This document shows, piece after piece, positions 12,201 to 24,323 of a stretch of 64,000 nucleotides of DNA. The position numbers and the translations under genes are program-made. This stretch comes from Theobroma cacao (lineage: Eukaryota; Streptophyta; Magnoliopsida; Malvales; Malvaceae), in contig NC_030857.1 in assembly GCF_000208745.1 (NCBI RefSeq), positions 8,071,848 to 8,135,847 on the forward strand, given 5' to 3'. Below the pieces are notes generated by a model. The model was not told the DNA's origin and did not search any database. It worked only from the letters and a program-made list of their open reading frames with translations. Within the stretch, counting starts at the first letter, position 1. Every line of letters begins with the position of its first letter.

Positions 12201-14013
12201 GATAATAAATAAAATAAACACACTATGAACACATGGTATTCAGTTGGAAAGAGAAAGAGAGCTCTAATTAGAAGGAATAAATTAAAAACTGGAAAGGAAA
12301 AAAACCTTTTATCTCCTTTATCTTCGAAGCAGTAACTTCAGATTGATCTTCCTGCAAATATTAAATATGAACTTAAATAGCAAGGAACAGACAAAATGAG
12401 ACATAATAAAAACTGAAAAAATTAATTTCCAATAAAAACATTGAAAGAAAAGCTCAAACCATTTATAATCAACCATGTTTGTAACTAAAATAGGTCTAAG
12501 TCAACCTTTTTCTCCAAAACCATGATTCAGGACCTCTCAAAACAACCATGAAATTTGAAAATAGATCACAAAAATGATCATACTATTGAAATAATTCCAA
12601 AAATGACTAAAAGGTCTAGCAGCTAGCCAGAAAAATTATACACCAGATACGAACTCTATAAAGATATCAGAAGTGTAGTTTGTGTGTGGGGTGGGTAGCA
12701 AATACTCAATAAGTATAATGTTATGCAACCATCATTTTGCAAACACCAAACTAACCTTGTCCACATGATTGCTAGAGCGCTGCTTATGAACCAAATTAAT
12801 TATCTCCTCATGTATTGCTCTCTTCTTCATCACATCAACCCACTGACTAGAGGAACCCTACAATTAAGCAGTAATTCCAATGTAATATATTAAATGAGGG
12901 AAGAAGCAGCATTTTGAATATTATGAAGAAAACATATAAAAATAAAAAAGATATTTGGAAGAAATACACAAAGGTAAAGGAAAAAAATTCACATCATATA
13001 GCACAAATAGTTCATGTGACCGTCAAGAAATTATTGCATTGCTTTATAACAGCGAGGAAAGAACATTTGCCTCGGGGAGAGGAATAAGTAGAAACCACAT
13101 TGCAAATGTGGCAATGCCATGACCAACCCCAAATCTTATGAGATTCATTGTGCTATTAGGTTGTAAGACATGGCAGAAAGAAATCATGTCCCCAAATGAG
13201 GGAAAGGATTGCCCCAACATTCTACGACTTTCCTTCATGCGGATGTCTAGAAATTCAATAATAGGAATGCAAACAATTCAATTAAAAATAATGAGACAGT
13301 TTCCAGTTTAGGTTTGAAGGGATCCCTCTCTTTTGGCATGCAAAAGTTCTTTTAATCACTAAGAACAAGCAATTGCCGCTACTTGGCTCCTTAATATCCT
13401 GTAAAAGTTTTCCAAATAAACTTTGCACCAAATTCTACTTCATGTTCATCATTATGATCCTCGGGTCTTTTTCACTGGTTTTGGCATATCTCATCTGTTA
13501 TTGGTCAACTTTGACCAATTAAACCAAACACAATGCAAACCATTGTGGTTTTTCAACATGATAGTGTGCAGAAAATACAGGACGGGAATGCTTCACCATA
13601 TTCTCAGCGTATTAATCTAATACAACATTGAGAGACTAAAGCATAAAAGATGCAGAATGGACAAAAATTCATAATATTTAGGTTGGAAAGATCTTTTTAC
13701 CTCTGATTATATGCCTTCATGCATTCATGCAAGTGCCCATCTCAGACTACAGATTGTACATCCAGGTCAGTGAAAAATTGACAAGGAGTGCGGCATAATT
13801 GTCTAGGACACTAGCTTGAACTAATGCAAGAAAGAAAGAGAAGGCAGAGGACTCAGACTAGGTAAGAGCCAAAAGCAAAAAAGGTAACTAATGTACTAAG
13901 AAAGTACTCAATGACAATAGAAAGAAAACGCCACAAATAAAAATTGCAGAGTTACCTGCAAATGCTTTGATTTAGCAGCTTCACCTTCAGCTTCCAGAAT
14001 GGTCTGCTTGGGT
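9286..14013 (-). pseudogene. RH29: C-terminal part of a DEAD-box RNA helicase, RH29/DBP10 (DDX54) type; core missing, one frameshift
   Basis: Ten minus-strand exons join in phase: 13956-14013, 12756-12857, 12306-12351, 11796-11871, 11582-11634, 11049-11130, 10898-10954, 10143-10278 and 9286-9506 (stop at 9286-9288), all with AG/GT borders. The product has the DBP10 C-terminal domain (SSQWVDVMKK, EGFGSN, FHWDKRSKKYV, RVTASGKVKTESGAK, YKKWKERSH) and a basic Lys/Arg/Gly tail, as in the nucleolar helicase used for 60S ribosome assembly. Missing are the whole DEAD helicase core and start codon, about two thirds of the protein; upstream of 14013 there are only transposons. Exon 11796-11871 is one base short for its phase: after the codons for FKDEEY the frame breaks near 11820, then SSVPTN follows in the next frame. 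I call it a truncated gene copy. It could instead be the 3' end of a gene split by insertions, with the frameshift an assembly error. (Nine exons are listed with exact borders; no earlier exon was found.). Confidence 0.88.
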
Positions 14014-14639
14014 CTGGTGTAAATCAGTAATTGTAGAGTTAAAATTTTGCAACTTCAGAATTATGAGCAACAAAATTATCACAATGAGGAATCTTCTCAA
14101 GAGACCTGAAACCCATCTGGTTACATTGTATGGGGCGTTTGATATGTTGCATGTGGGACACTTGCCTTGCAATTTAATTAGGTGTACAGACATTTCAACA
14201 TCTGCTAAAAAAAAAAACATTAAGGGGAATGTAGGGATGTCAACGAGTAAAGTTTTTATTAATTTTGAGATACTTGGATCCAAATTTGAACCTGATTAAT
14301 AAATTGAGTACCAAAACATTACAATTATTTTAAATATTTCTGAAATTTATTACTCCAACCCAAACTCTTATACATACTTATTACCTGATAATTACTCGCC
14401 CATTTTAAAAACCTAGTTATGTAAAAAATTATTAAATGTTCTTTTATGGGTACCTAATTGCCTGAATCTGAATTTGTACCTGTAGCATTGAAACTTGTTT
14501 GTGTAGATCGATTATGTGATTTAGGCCTCCCTATTCTCTTCTCTTCTTTTAGTTGTCAAGTATAGGATTTGTAGACGGGGAAGATTCTTGGGACAAGTTG
14601 CAAGGTGGGGAGATTATTTGAGCTTGTTTATTCCCACGA
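14014..14639. other. Non-coding junction between the helicase tail and the copia relic
   Basis: This should be the intron and upstream exons of the helicase, but no DEAD-core exon is seen. The block is AT-rich and the exact breakpoint with the retroelement cannot be placed. Confidence 0.5.
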
Positions 14640-17380
14640 AACATGTGTTAGTTACCACTACATCTAGTTCATTCTTGTATTAATGGCATTTTCATTTAAG
14701 TCATGTTTCAACTAGTAAACGTCGTCATCTAATTTCTTATGAGTTGTTATGATTTATAAAATTTGAGCCTTTTAATTGTTTTCATTGTCAACTTGTTAAA
14801 CAACAACCTTTGTCATTTAATAATATAGTACTTCCATTTCTGATTCCCCTTTTAGGTTTGTTCACTCAAATTTGAAATTAGGTCCTTTCCCCATTTCATT
14901 TATGAATGCTTATCAATTTTTTGTTGTTTTTATTGATAATTATTCTTGTTTTACTTAGATATATTTTTTTGAAATAAAGATTTAAGTTACCATAAATTTA
15001 CATTAAGCATAATACCATGATTAAAACTCAATTCTCTCGCACCATTAAAATTCTTTGAATAGATAATGCAATGGAGTATCAAGATTCTTCACTTTTTTAG
15101 TTCTTTGATCAATAGGGCACTATCTTTCACTAATCTTACCCTTGTACACCTTAGCAAAATGGTAAAGTTGAACATAAACACCACACATTCTTTGATTCGG
15201 TGCATGTTCTTCTCCTTCCTTCCTCATGTCTTGACAAGTTATAGGGTGAATTTGCGTTAACTATTATATATGCAATATGTTTTGCTTCTACTTTGATCCT
15301 TTATAAGATTTGTCCTTTTGAACATTTGTTTAATAAGCCCCTTAATTATTCTATTCTTAAATCTTTTAGGTGTATCTATTGTGTTCTACAACAACTACAC
15401 AAACATACCAAATTGGAACCACGTGCTCAAGTTTGCTATTACCTTGGTTAAATGGGATCGAACGCAATGGTCATTGTTGTTGGGATCCTATTTCAAATAA
15501 GTTATGTATATCTAGGTATATCACATTTTGGGAAAACGCATCATTTTTTTCTTCATCAAAATTTCATTCTTCCTTGTGTACTTTTTTTAGTTTTTTATTG
15601 ACTCATCTATTAAGTTATTTCACAATTCTACTACATTATATTCTTGCCCTGGCTCTTTCTCTTGTAGGATTCAATCTTATTGCTGATATTATAACTACTC
15701 CCAACCTTAGTCGTTCTACTCAGGTAAGAGGAACTCTTCATCATTTTTGTGATTTTTATTATTGTAGCCTTTCATGAGCCTTAATCTTATCGTGAGGTTA
15801 GTATGGACCTTCATTGACAACAAGTTATGGATGACAAGCTCCAAGCTCTTGAAAAAACTCATACTTGGTCTGGTTGACCAACTCATGGTAAGACTTTTAT
15901 TGGTTGCAAATGGCTTTATAAAATCAAAATCCATTTAAATGACTCTATTGAATGTTATAAAGCTTGCTTAGTGACCAAGGGTTTCCTTTGGTACTTCTTC
16001 TTAGTTTTTTACAAACTCATCTGTTGAGTTATTTCACGATTATACTACAAATACTTCCGACGAGCTTCCTCATATTCCTATCATAGCTTTTGCTATTGTA
16101 AAATATAATCCTATTGTTGATACTATAATTGCTCCCAACCTTTGTTGTTTTACTCAAGTAAGAAAAACTCCTCATCATCTTTGTTATTATTATTGTTTTT
16201 TTATTATTGTAGCCTTGCGTGAGCCTTAATCTTATCATGAGGCTAATATTGACCCTCAATGGCAACTAGTTATGGATGACGAGCTCCAAGCTCTTGAAAA
16301 TACTCATCCTTGCTTTAGTTTACTTGCTCATGGTAAGACACTTATTGGTTGCAAATGGGTTTATAAAATCAAAATCCGCTTAAATGGCTCTATCGAAAGT
16401 TATAAAGCTTGTTTAGTAACCAAGGGTTTCCTTTTATACTTTTTTATAGTTTTTTACTAACTTATCTGTTGAGTTAATTTGTGATTATACTACAAATACT
16501 TTCAATGAACTTCTTCATATTCCTGTCCTATCTCTTGCATTTGTAGAATCTAATCCTACTGTTGATATTTGTAACTACTCCCAACCTTTGTTGTTCTACT
16601 CGAGTAAGAAAAACTCTTTATCATCTCCGTGGTTATTATTGTTTTTTGTTATTGTAGACTTGCATGATCTCTGATCTTATTGTGAGGCTAGTATTGACCC
16701 TAATTGGCAACAAGTTATGGATGATGAGCTCTAAGCTCTTGAAAAAACTCATAATTGGTTTAGTCGGCCTACTCTTGGTAAGACTCTAATTAGTTGTAAA
16801 TGGGTTTATAAAATTAAAATCTGCTTAGATGGCTCTATTGGATGTTATAAAGCACGTTTAGTGACCAAGGGTTATATTCAAGAGTATGGAATAGATTATG
16901 AAAATATCTTTGCTCTCGTGGCTTGCATAATTTGTATACTTAGTTTTTTAGCCATTGTTGCTATCAAATGTTGGACACTTCTTCAAATAGATGTTAAGGA
17001 TGAATTTCTCAATGGAATTTTACAAAAAGAAGTGTACATGTTATCTCCACCTAGTTACCCTCATCTTTTTCATAAATTTTGTAAGTTTTTATGAATTTTA
17101 TATGGTTTGAAATAAGCACCAAGAGCTTGGTTTGTAAAATTTAGTTTCACTATTGCTCAACTTGGTTTTACTTTTAACCTTCATGATTTTGCATTATTTA
17201 TGTGACAGACTGATCATGGCATTGTTCTTCTTTTCTTCTATGGGAATTATATGATTATAACTAGTGATGATAAGACTTGTATTGCAGAATTGTAATAGTA
17301 TCTTAGTCAATAGTTTGAAATGAAGGATCTTGGCTCTCTATTTCTTAGGGCTTGAAGTTTCCTCCACCTCTTGGCCATAT
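14640..17380 (+). pseudogene. Ty1/copia pol relic: integrase to reverse transcriptase
   Basis: In order: an integrase stretch around 14840-15060 (FVVFIDNYSCFT, then IKIL.IDNA.EY), the second integrase half with TPQQNGKVEHKH-like and LFNKP..YSILK residues at 15150-15350, the post-integrase motif YITFWENASFFSSS at 15510-15560, and the reverse transcriptase start (LQALE, IGCKWVYKIK) at 15840-16400. The RT continues from 16861 (QEYGIDYE, LLQIDVKDEFLNG, LYGLK.APRAWF). The catalytic YVDD is replaced by a Y-G-N-Y-like sequence near 17240. Homology stops at about 17380 after MKDLGSL. Many stops and frameshifts occur, so it encodes no working protein. LTRs and gag were not found. Confidence 0.85.
15588..16872 (+). 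repeat. Threefold tandem repeat inside the copia relic (about 413-445 bp unit)
   Basis: Units start with a (t)tagttttttaNNna(a/c)t(c/t)atctg-type sequence at 15588, 16001 and 16446. Each runs through ccc aacctt.gttgttctac, an intron-like gtaag...attattgtag stretch, the words caagttatggatga.gagct, and the KWVYKIK coding block, ending at gtgaccaagggtt. The copies have diverged by substitution and small indels, and all three keep the same order. Confidence 0.85.
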
Positions 17381-18297
17381 ATAGTTTAAACTATTTAAAA
17401 TGTCACTTTAAAATTAATTCAAATTAAATAGTTTTGAGTTTTAACTCATACTAATTTCAAAGGGTAGAAATTGAATATGGATTGTTATTCTATATATTGA
17501 TAATGAAGATTTTAAACTCTACAAGCATAATTAAATAATTACCATCTGCCCATCTAATAATTAATTAATTAATTTAGTTTCATAGATATACCTAATGGGA
17601 AAAGTATCAACCATTTAAGTTTATTTTTATAGTTTAAAAATATCTTAAATATATAATTTAGATAATTTTTTAATTGAATAATTCATAAAAAAATGACAAT
17701 AATAAAACTTACATTAATGCAGAATTCTAAATTATTTAATTCAGTCAATAACCTTTACATTGCTCATCGTGTCATAGACGGGGTTACATAATGGGAACTC
17801 CATTAATTCATATGCCAAGACTCAAAATAAGGATTCCCAACTCTGACAGTTTTGACAAATTTCATATTCAAGGTATTTTCTTCTCTTCTTAGGCAATCAA
17901 TAGATGAATGCCAAGTTAAAAGAATTGGTCTTTTATAATAACCAATCTGCATTTCCCCTATTATTCTTGAAAATATATGCATAATACCCTATATTTGGTT
18001 TAAATAAACTAAAGAGTAAATCCCCAAAGGTTTTTCTATACATGAACTTGTTAATACAAGTACCCCTATCCCCTGTGTTGTTCTATGAAGTAAAATTGAT
18101 CTGTTTGTTCATTCACGTACCAAAAAGGGTTGTTCTAATTCTGAAGTGAAGACACTAGAGTAGCTCCAACCCAAAGGACAAAGTAGGAACTGTAGATTTG
18201 TTTGATAAGTAAACCAGGTCCAAGTATCACAGAGCGCGATTTAGAGACATAGAGGAGGCTTGGAGATGTGGCGAAGTGCTAGCACAAGGGGGAGCAT
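17381..18297. other. AT-rich non-coding sequence
   Basis: No frame resembles a known protein. The last bases (agcacaagggggagcat, 18280-18297) form a polypurine tract that belongs to the LTR-like block that follows. Confidence 0.55.
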
Positions 18298-19079
18298 TGT
18301 TGGGAGAGAACCCCTACTAAGGTGTGTTAGTCAGGAGCAAGTTGTTGGCAGGGGTGCAGAATACAGGCCCTTGAGCGAGCAAGCCCGTATAGCCCCAAAT
18401 AGATAGCCTGCACTCAGCCCAGACCAGTCGGTGCCCAGCACCTAGGCAACCTGCCTGTGCTCGGCCCAGACACTCCAGCCCTCTACTGTAGTTCCTAAAC
18501 CGCCCAAAAATTGCCAAAATTTGGAGTTTCCTACCAAAAGCCATCCCATCAGCAAAATTGACTTTGGAGGGAATTTTTGGAAGGAAAACCATTATAAATA
18601 CTTCTTGTAAATTATTGTATAGCAGATTTTGGAGACAATTAATGAAATACACTCTAATTTACTCTCAAACTCTCTAGTTTTCTCTTCCACGCTTCTCACT
18701 TCAATCTTCTACTTATGTATCTGCTAGCCAAGGCCATTTTTTGCTTGCTTGTGAGTGCGCGCACTGTCCAGAGTGCTTGTGAGGGTGCCGTGAGCCTGCT
18801 GACCTAAAGCCCTGTGCTGGGCTTGTGTGTTGCCTGTGTTGGGTGTGTGTGCGAGGCGCGCACTAGGGGCTGAAGCCTTACGTGTGGGTTGGTAAGTTGC
18901 ATTTCATCCTTGCATTATTGTGTGCTCTTGGTCTTAGTGACCTTGAGAAATCAACTGTTAGACATCCTTAGGCTAACTTGGGTTCGGTGGCCAAGCTAAG
19001 GGCGAGCCCAAAGCCGCACGATTGGGACGTCTAGAGAACCCCTACGTGACACAAAGGCATTGACCTATGCAACACAACA
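18298..19079 (+). repeat. LTR-like block of a copia-type element
   Basis: It starts TGTTGGGAGAGAACCCC directly after the copia-style polypurine tract aagggggagcat, and ends in a CAACA at 19070-19079, inverted to the start TGTTG. It is unusually GC-rich for this window (for example 18340-18480 and 18750-18880). No protein is encoded. The far end is uncertain: CAACA occurs twice, and TGACA at 19047-19051 is another candidate. No matching partner LTR is in the window. Confidence 0.45.
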
Positions 19080-19160
19080 CATCCGAAACAATCAAACCTT
19101 GGACAGACAAGGAGTAACGCAATACCAACACCGATTTTAACTACACATAAGTAAAATAAG

Positions 19161-19303
19161 AGGAAATTGTGAGAAAATGATCTCGTGATAAGGTGATTTC
19201 AGAAATAACCACCCATATAAAGTTATCTATTTCTAGCCAAAAATAAACATGAGTAGACCAAAATGCCCTTAAAAATATCGTTTCAAATAAATGCTCAGCT
19301 GTT
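19161..19303 (+). repeat. Left terminal inverted repeat of MULE 1
   Basis: The stretch gaaataaccacccatataaagttatct, then tttctagcca, then ccaaaatgcccttaaaa aligns with the reverse complement of 30598-30739 and with 55762-55885 of the second MULE. Identity is moderate, so the repeat is old. Confidence 0.55.
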
Positions 19304-19689
19304 TGAGCTATCTGTCTCCCGCTAGAGAGAAAATAGAAAAAAATAAAAATAAATGCGCTCAGCTGTTTGAGCTCGGTCATGTTTCTGTCTCAACTCTTTG
19401 AACTGTCTCAACTCTCGCAAGTCTCTGTTGAGCACCATCGTCGTCAGCTTTCTCATATCTTTGAATTGTATGAGCTCTGTCAACTCTCTATTGAGCACCA
19501 TCGTCATCGGGTTGTGGTCTATCTCTCGACATCTGGCCACATTGTCATAGATTAACAGACCCTATAGTAGAAATGACATCAAGGTACCTGTTATTGGGTT
19601 TATTTCTGCAACACACTTAAATTTCTGAAACATTTGGTGTAAATTAGAAAATGGATTAGAAACATTGCCTAGAGTTGTTACACGCCATG

Positions 19690-20170
19690 CATCTATAACA
19701 TGTGTTAGCGTTATTTGAGTGTGTCACAGCTATTCCTGGTGTGTTGTGGGTTAACTAGTTTTTTTGGTTGTTAGCGTGTCACGGCTGTTCTTGGCGTGTT
19801 GTGGGTTAACTAAATTTATGGGTTTTTGACGTGTCATGGCTGTTCCTGGCGTGTCGTGGGTTAATTGGTTTTTTAATGTTTTGGGCATATCACGGCTATT
19901 CTTGGCATGTTGTGGGTAAACTGGTTTTTTGAGTTTTTAGCGTGTCACAACTGTTGGTGTAACGAGTTAGTAATTACAGTGATTGACGTGTCATGACAGT
20001 GATGCATGGCGTGTCACGACAGTGATGCATGGCGTGTCATGACACTGATGCATGGCGTGTCACGATACTGATGCATGGCATGTCACGACATTTGACTTGA
20101 TATGCATGGTGTGTTACAACATTTTACGTTATATGCATGGCGTGTTACAACATTTTACGTTGTATGCATG
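19690..20170 (+). repeat. Minisatellite array A upstream of the transposase
   Basis: The first part has units of about 60 bp (gcgtgtcacggctgttc.tggcgtgttgtgggttaact). The second has units of about 23-31 bp (gcatggcgtgtcacgacagtgat, then gcatggcgtgttacaacattttac). All share a GCGTGTCAC core. Confidence 0.85.
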
Positions 20171-20214
20171 GCGTGTAATAATATGACTGACAAATTTTTT
20201 ATCATGGCATGTAT

Positions 20215-20372
20215 TGTGTAAAATGATTGACAATATTTTTTTTCTTCAAAATTTCAGTGGGGTTCCAATTGTGCAACTTGTGATAAGACACGATGTGTAA
20301 AATGATTGACAATATTTTTTTTCTTCAAAATTTCAGTAGGGTTCCAATTGTGCAACTTATGATAAGACATGA
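20215..20372 (+). repeat. 79-bp tandem duplication containing a splice acceptor
   Basis: Units begin tgtgtaaaatgattgacaa at 20215 and 20294 and end gataagaca(c/t)gatg. Each holds a pyrimidine tract plus ttcaaaatttcag, so the acceptor just before the transposase coding exon is present twice. Confidence 0.85.
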
Positions 20373-23166
20373 TGGTTAGTGGGTGGATGACATTTACAAG
20401 GGTGATGAGTCACGAATGCGGGAGATTAGGAGTGATTTGTTGTTTGCGGGTTTGATGAAGCTGGTTGAAGATGTTGTTGGCGTAAACTCAGAAATTGACG
20501 AGATTGAGTTACATGCATTGATCAGTACACCCGGAGAGCTATCACGGCCAATTATCAAGGACAATGAGGATGTTCATAATTCTGCTAGAACAAAGGAATG
20601 TTTTGGCTGTGTATGTCAGCATTAAGGGACGCTAAACAAATGTTATGTCACATGAAGAAGTTGGACAACATGGTAATCAGCTCAATTAAAATGAGATTTA
20701 CAATGCTTCACATATACCACAGCATTCGGTCCGTAACCCACAACAATGGCAATTGAGGTATGCACAAAAGTTTATGCAGCCCGGTAGACAGACAACATTC
20801 ACAGAACAGTTAACTGCACAATTTCGATCAGGATGTGCATCAAATCAATTTCTTGCTTTTCTCGAACAAATGCAACAATCGAGTGAAACTGTAAAGTGTG
20901 TAATGCCATTGTCAAATGAGAATACGACACTTGAGGACAACAATGTGAGGTTGGAGGGTGACATTACGACGCTGAAGGATAATACTGCATTTGATAAGGG
21001 AAATGAGGATTTATTCCCTGCCGGTGAAGATAGATTTGATAAAACTTCAGATGATGGGCTTGAACAATGGCAAAATGACAGTTTAGACGATGACTGCCTT
21101 TATGATAGTGACATTCCATTTTGCAATAATGTTGAAGGCGAAACAGAACCTGTTGAAGGTGTTGATGTAAGAGATGTTTAGTGTGATGACCCCATATACA
21201 ATAACCCCATCGCTGGTGAGAACGAGATTCATTCCCTTGATACGTTGCTCGATGACAGTGATCAAGAAAGGGAAAGGGATATCTCATACGTGGGTAATTA
21301 CAGGTGTAGAAATGTTCTCCTTCCAAACAATTACCATTGAGGAGTCGACATGTGCCGAAGATCGCTATACAAAGGAAGAATGTTTTCGTCGAAGGCCGAG
21401 TTGAAACGAGCTTTGAACATGTTGATTATAAAATAGAAGTTTGTGATAAGAGTAAAAAGGTCATTTAAAGCTCGTTATGAGGTTGGTTGCAAGGACAAGG
21501 CATGCAAGTTTAGTGTGCGTGCAACGAAGTTACCTGATGAGGAGAATATTGGCAAGTTCGGACATTCCAGAAAGTACACACTTGTACCGTTGATGGTTTG
21601 CAAGGGCAGTTCCAACTACGAGTGCGAAGATGATTGGTGAACTTATGTCACACAAGCTTCGGGCTAATGGAGTAGCATTGAGACCTAAGGACATAATTTG
21701 TGAGATGAGGGTTTAGTGGGGATTGGAATGCTTGTATGGTAAGGCTTGGCAAGCGAAGAAGTATACGGAGAGGCTTGTTTTCGATCCACTGGAGGAGTCA
21801 TTTCAATTACTACCCTCGTATTTTTACATGTTGGAACAAAAAAATCTTGGCAAGATGACTGCAGTGGCTACTGATGAGGAAGAAAGATTCAAATATTATT
21901 TCTAGTCATACGGGGCTTGTATTCGAAGGTTTAGGGATGTAATGGGTCCTGTCGTTGCAATTGATGTGACACATTTGAAAGGCAGGTTCAAGGGTGTTCT
22001 ATTTGTCACTGTATGCAAAGATGCGAACGAGTGCGTATATCTAGTTGCGTTTGGCATCAGCCATGTTGAGGATGAAGACTCGTGGACGTGGTTTTTTAGC
22101 AAGCTGCGTGATGCGGTTGGTTGTCTTGAAAACACTATGTTCATTACTGATCACCATCTCGGCATTAAGAAAGTAATCCAAAATGCATACCCAGAAGCGC
22201 ACCATGGTTTATGCGGTTACCACTTGAAAAAAAACTTTAAAAACAAGTTCAAGCGCGATGATGTTTCTATGATTTTCACCCTTGCTCGAGATTGCTATAA
22301 GGTTTTCGATTTTAATAGTCATATGAACCAGCTGACCTTATGAGAATAGGGCCTGAGAGATGGGCACGTGCATGTTCATTGGCAAGGCGATACCAAATGA
22401 TGACATCCAACATAGCGGAATGTGTTAACTCATGCTTGAAGCATGCAAGACAAATGTCAATCACTGTTTTGATCGAGTTCATCAGAGACATGTTCCAGTG
22501 TTGGTTCCATGACCAGTACAAGGAGGCCGTCAAGGTGACCATGCCCCTCAGCCCTTGGGTTGCCAAGCAGTTGAGCAAACGGTTCAATGATGCACATCGC
22601 TTTGTAGTTAAGCCTATCAATCGAGTAGAGTTTGAAGTTAAAGATGGGAAGATGGACGGACTTGTAAACTTATCCAGGAAGACGTGTTCATGTTGTGAGT
22701 TCTAAACAGATTTACTGCCATGCAACCATGCCATTACAACAATAAGGTCAGAATATCTTTATTTCTTATTTGAATCGTAATTGACATAGCATTTACAATG
22801 TGCTTGAAGATTGAGTTTATTGTATTTTTTAGTAAATGCAATCGTGAAGCCATTGAATTCTGCGCTGACTACTACAAGACAACCGTTTTGGTGGAGGGTT
22901 ATTTGGGATCCATTAAGCCGGTAGGGCATCCTAGTGAGTGGGACATCCCCCCCCATGTGAAATAAATTATCGTCTTGCCCCCACCTTGGCGAGGCCAAGC
23001 GAGAAGACCTAGGAGGAGAAGGATTCCATTAGTTGGTGAAGGCAGTCGAGCACGGAGATGTTCGCAATGCAAGAGGTACGAGCATAACAAACAGAACTGC
23101 CCATCCCCATTTGCAGTTCTATCGATAAATCCGGCACCATCTCTAAGTCAATCGGCTTCTCCATAA
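20337..23166 (+). pseudogene. mudrA-like MULE transposase, decayed
   Basis: The frame opens after the acceptor tttcag at 20331-20336 with VQLMIRHDG and WVDDIYKG. A central acidic region follows (20950-21180). Around 21440-21640 is a MuDR-type DNA-binding stretch (SFKARYEVGCKDKACKFSVRA), and at 21720-21790 the usual KAWQAKKY. The DDE core is at 21942-22320 (VVAIDVTHLKGRFKG with the first Asp, FITDHHLGIKK with the second Asp, EAHHGLCGYHLKKNF). The SWIM finger is at 22680-22735 (CSC...PCNH), and a CCHC knuckle at 23061-23102 (CSQCKRYEHNKQNC). Length is about that of an intact transposase. In-frame stops and frameshifts make it inactive; several stops replace expected Gln or Trp (20373, about 21716, about 21903, about 22703). 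Convergent with the ULP1 gene. Confidence 0.9.
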
Positions 23167-23307
23167 GTACGTCGACCCAAAACATGTTCCAATTATAGAC
23201 AAATCGGTCACACATGCAACAATTGTCCAATACGAAGGACAATGTTTGAAAATGTAGGGTGTGTTGTGGATGAAGACAACTCGTCTGCCTAACTAAATGT
23301 GTCTGAA

Positions 23308-23617
23308 AATTGTACTTGAATTGGTTTTGCTTTATGGATTTGTCTACTCGATCATTTTATGAGCCACTTTTAGTTACGGACTTTGTTGCCAAACATTTCA
23401 GGCAGATAAGCCTGTCAAGGCTTCTGTCTGATCAAGATCGTGTTAAGTACATTCTTACATTGCTTGTAAGAATGTTTTCGATTACAATCTCCATCAGACA
23501 AGAGCCTTGACAGGCTTATTTGCCTGAAATGTTTGGCAACAAATTTCGTAACTAAAAGTGGCTCATAGAATGACCAAGCAGACAAATTCGTAAAGCAAAA
23601 CCAGTTCAACTACAATT
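23308..23617. repeat. 310-bp inverted repeat (hairpin), about 151-nt arms and a 4-nt loop
   Basis: The left arm 23308-23460 (from aattgtacttgaattgg) pairs with the right arm ending caactacaatt at 23617. The loop is ttgc between cattcttaca and ttgtaagaatg. By eye about 87% of positions pair, with uninterrupted blocks such as gagccacttttagttacg and gttgccaaacatttcaggca. It lies 140 bp downstream of the transposase end and would give a long dsRNA if transcribed. Confidence 0.9.
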
Positions 23618-23879
23618 ACAACAACATTAAGTACAAGTGGCTACACAAATCTTATGAAGGAACAACAAGCATGGAATGGCTACCAATATTAAAAGATAAA
23701 GTCCCTATATTGTTACCCCATTTGTCACATTTTATTACCACTTGTATTAAACAATTAATGATTTGATTTAATTCCTCTCTATTTCATTTGATTTAATCGT
23801 TTATGTTCTTACAATGAAATTCTTTTTTATTTCATGAGTAATTAAATTTCGCCAATATCGATTAGTCGACTAAGAGCAT

Positions 23880-24205
23880 TCTGCTTGCAAGTCTTGTGGT
23901 GACACGCTGAGTGAATGTAGACTTATGACGTGACACGCTGACCTATTGCAGTCTTAGCAGGTGACACGACAAGGGCCAATTGTGGTGACACGCTGAGTGC
24001 AAGTAGACTTATAGAGTGACACGCTGAGTTAATTCAGACTTATGGCGTGACACGTTGACTTAATGCATACTTATGGCATGACATGCTGACTTCTTGCAGT
24101 CTTGGTGGGTGACACGGTAGGGGCCAATTGTGGTGACATGCTGAGTGCATGCAAACTTGGAGTGACACGTCAAATTGTTGCAGTCTTGTTGGTGACACGG
24201 CATAA
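23880..24205. repeat. Minisatellite array B1
   Basis: Units of about 33 bp read gtgacacgctgagtgcaagtagacttatggc with variation, 9 or so copies, in the space between the two convergent MULE genes. Confidence 0.85.
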
Positions 24206-24323
24206 AATTAATAAAATTAAGGAAAGTTTTAAAAAAGTAACACCTGTTATAAGAAAAATCAACTAACATGATATTTTAATTGTTACTTGGGGGATTTCGG
24301 TTCTCAGATGTTTATCCATACTC

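Noticed and set aside
14063..14299. Plus-strand peptide with GAFDMLHVGHL, like the signature of cytidylyltransferases
   Set aside because: Nothing before or after it matches the family. The DNA (tggggcgtttgat...) looks more like the end of a small plant repeat, and the frame is only 78 codons. Worth one protein search, but I do not call a gene.
18317..18652. 111-codon minus-strand frame
   Set aside because: It lies in an LTR-like block, has no domain and its Gly/Cys/Leu wording follows local GC content.
23310..23609. Two look-alike peptides on opposite strands
   Set aside because: They are the two arms of the hairpin read on each strand, not genes.
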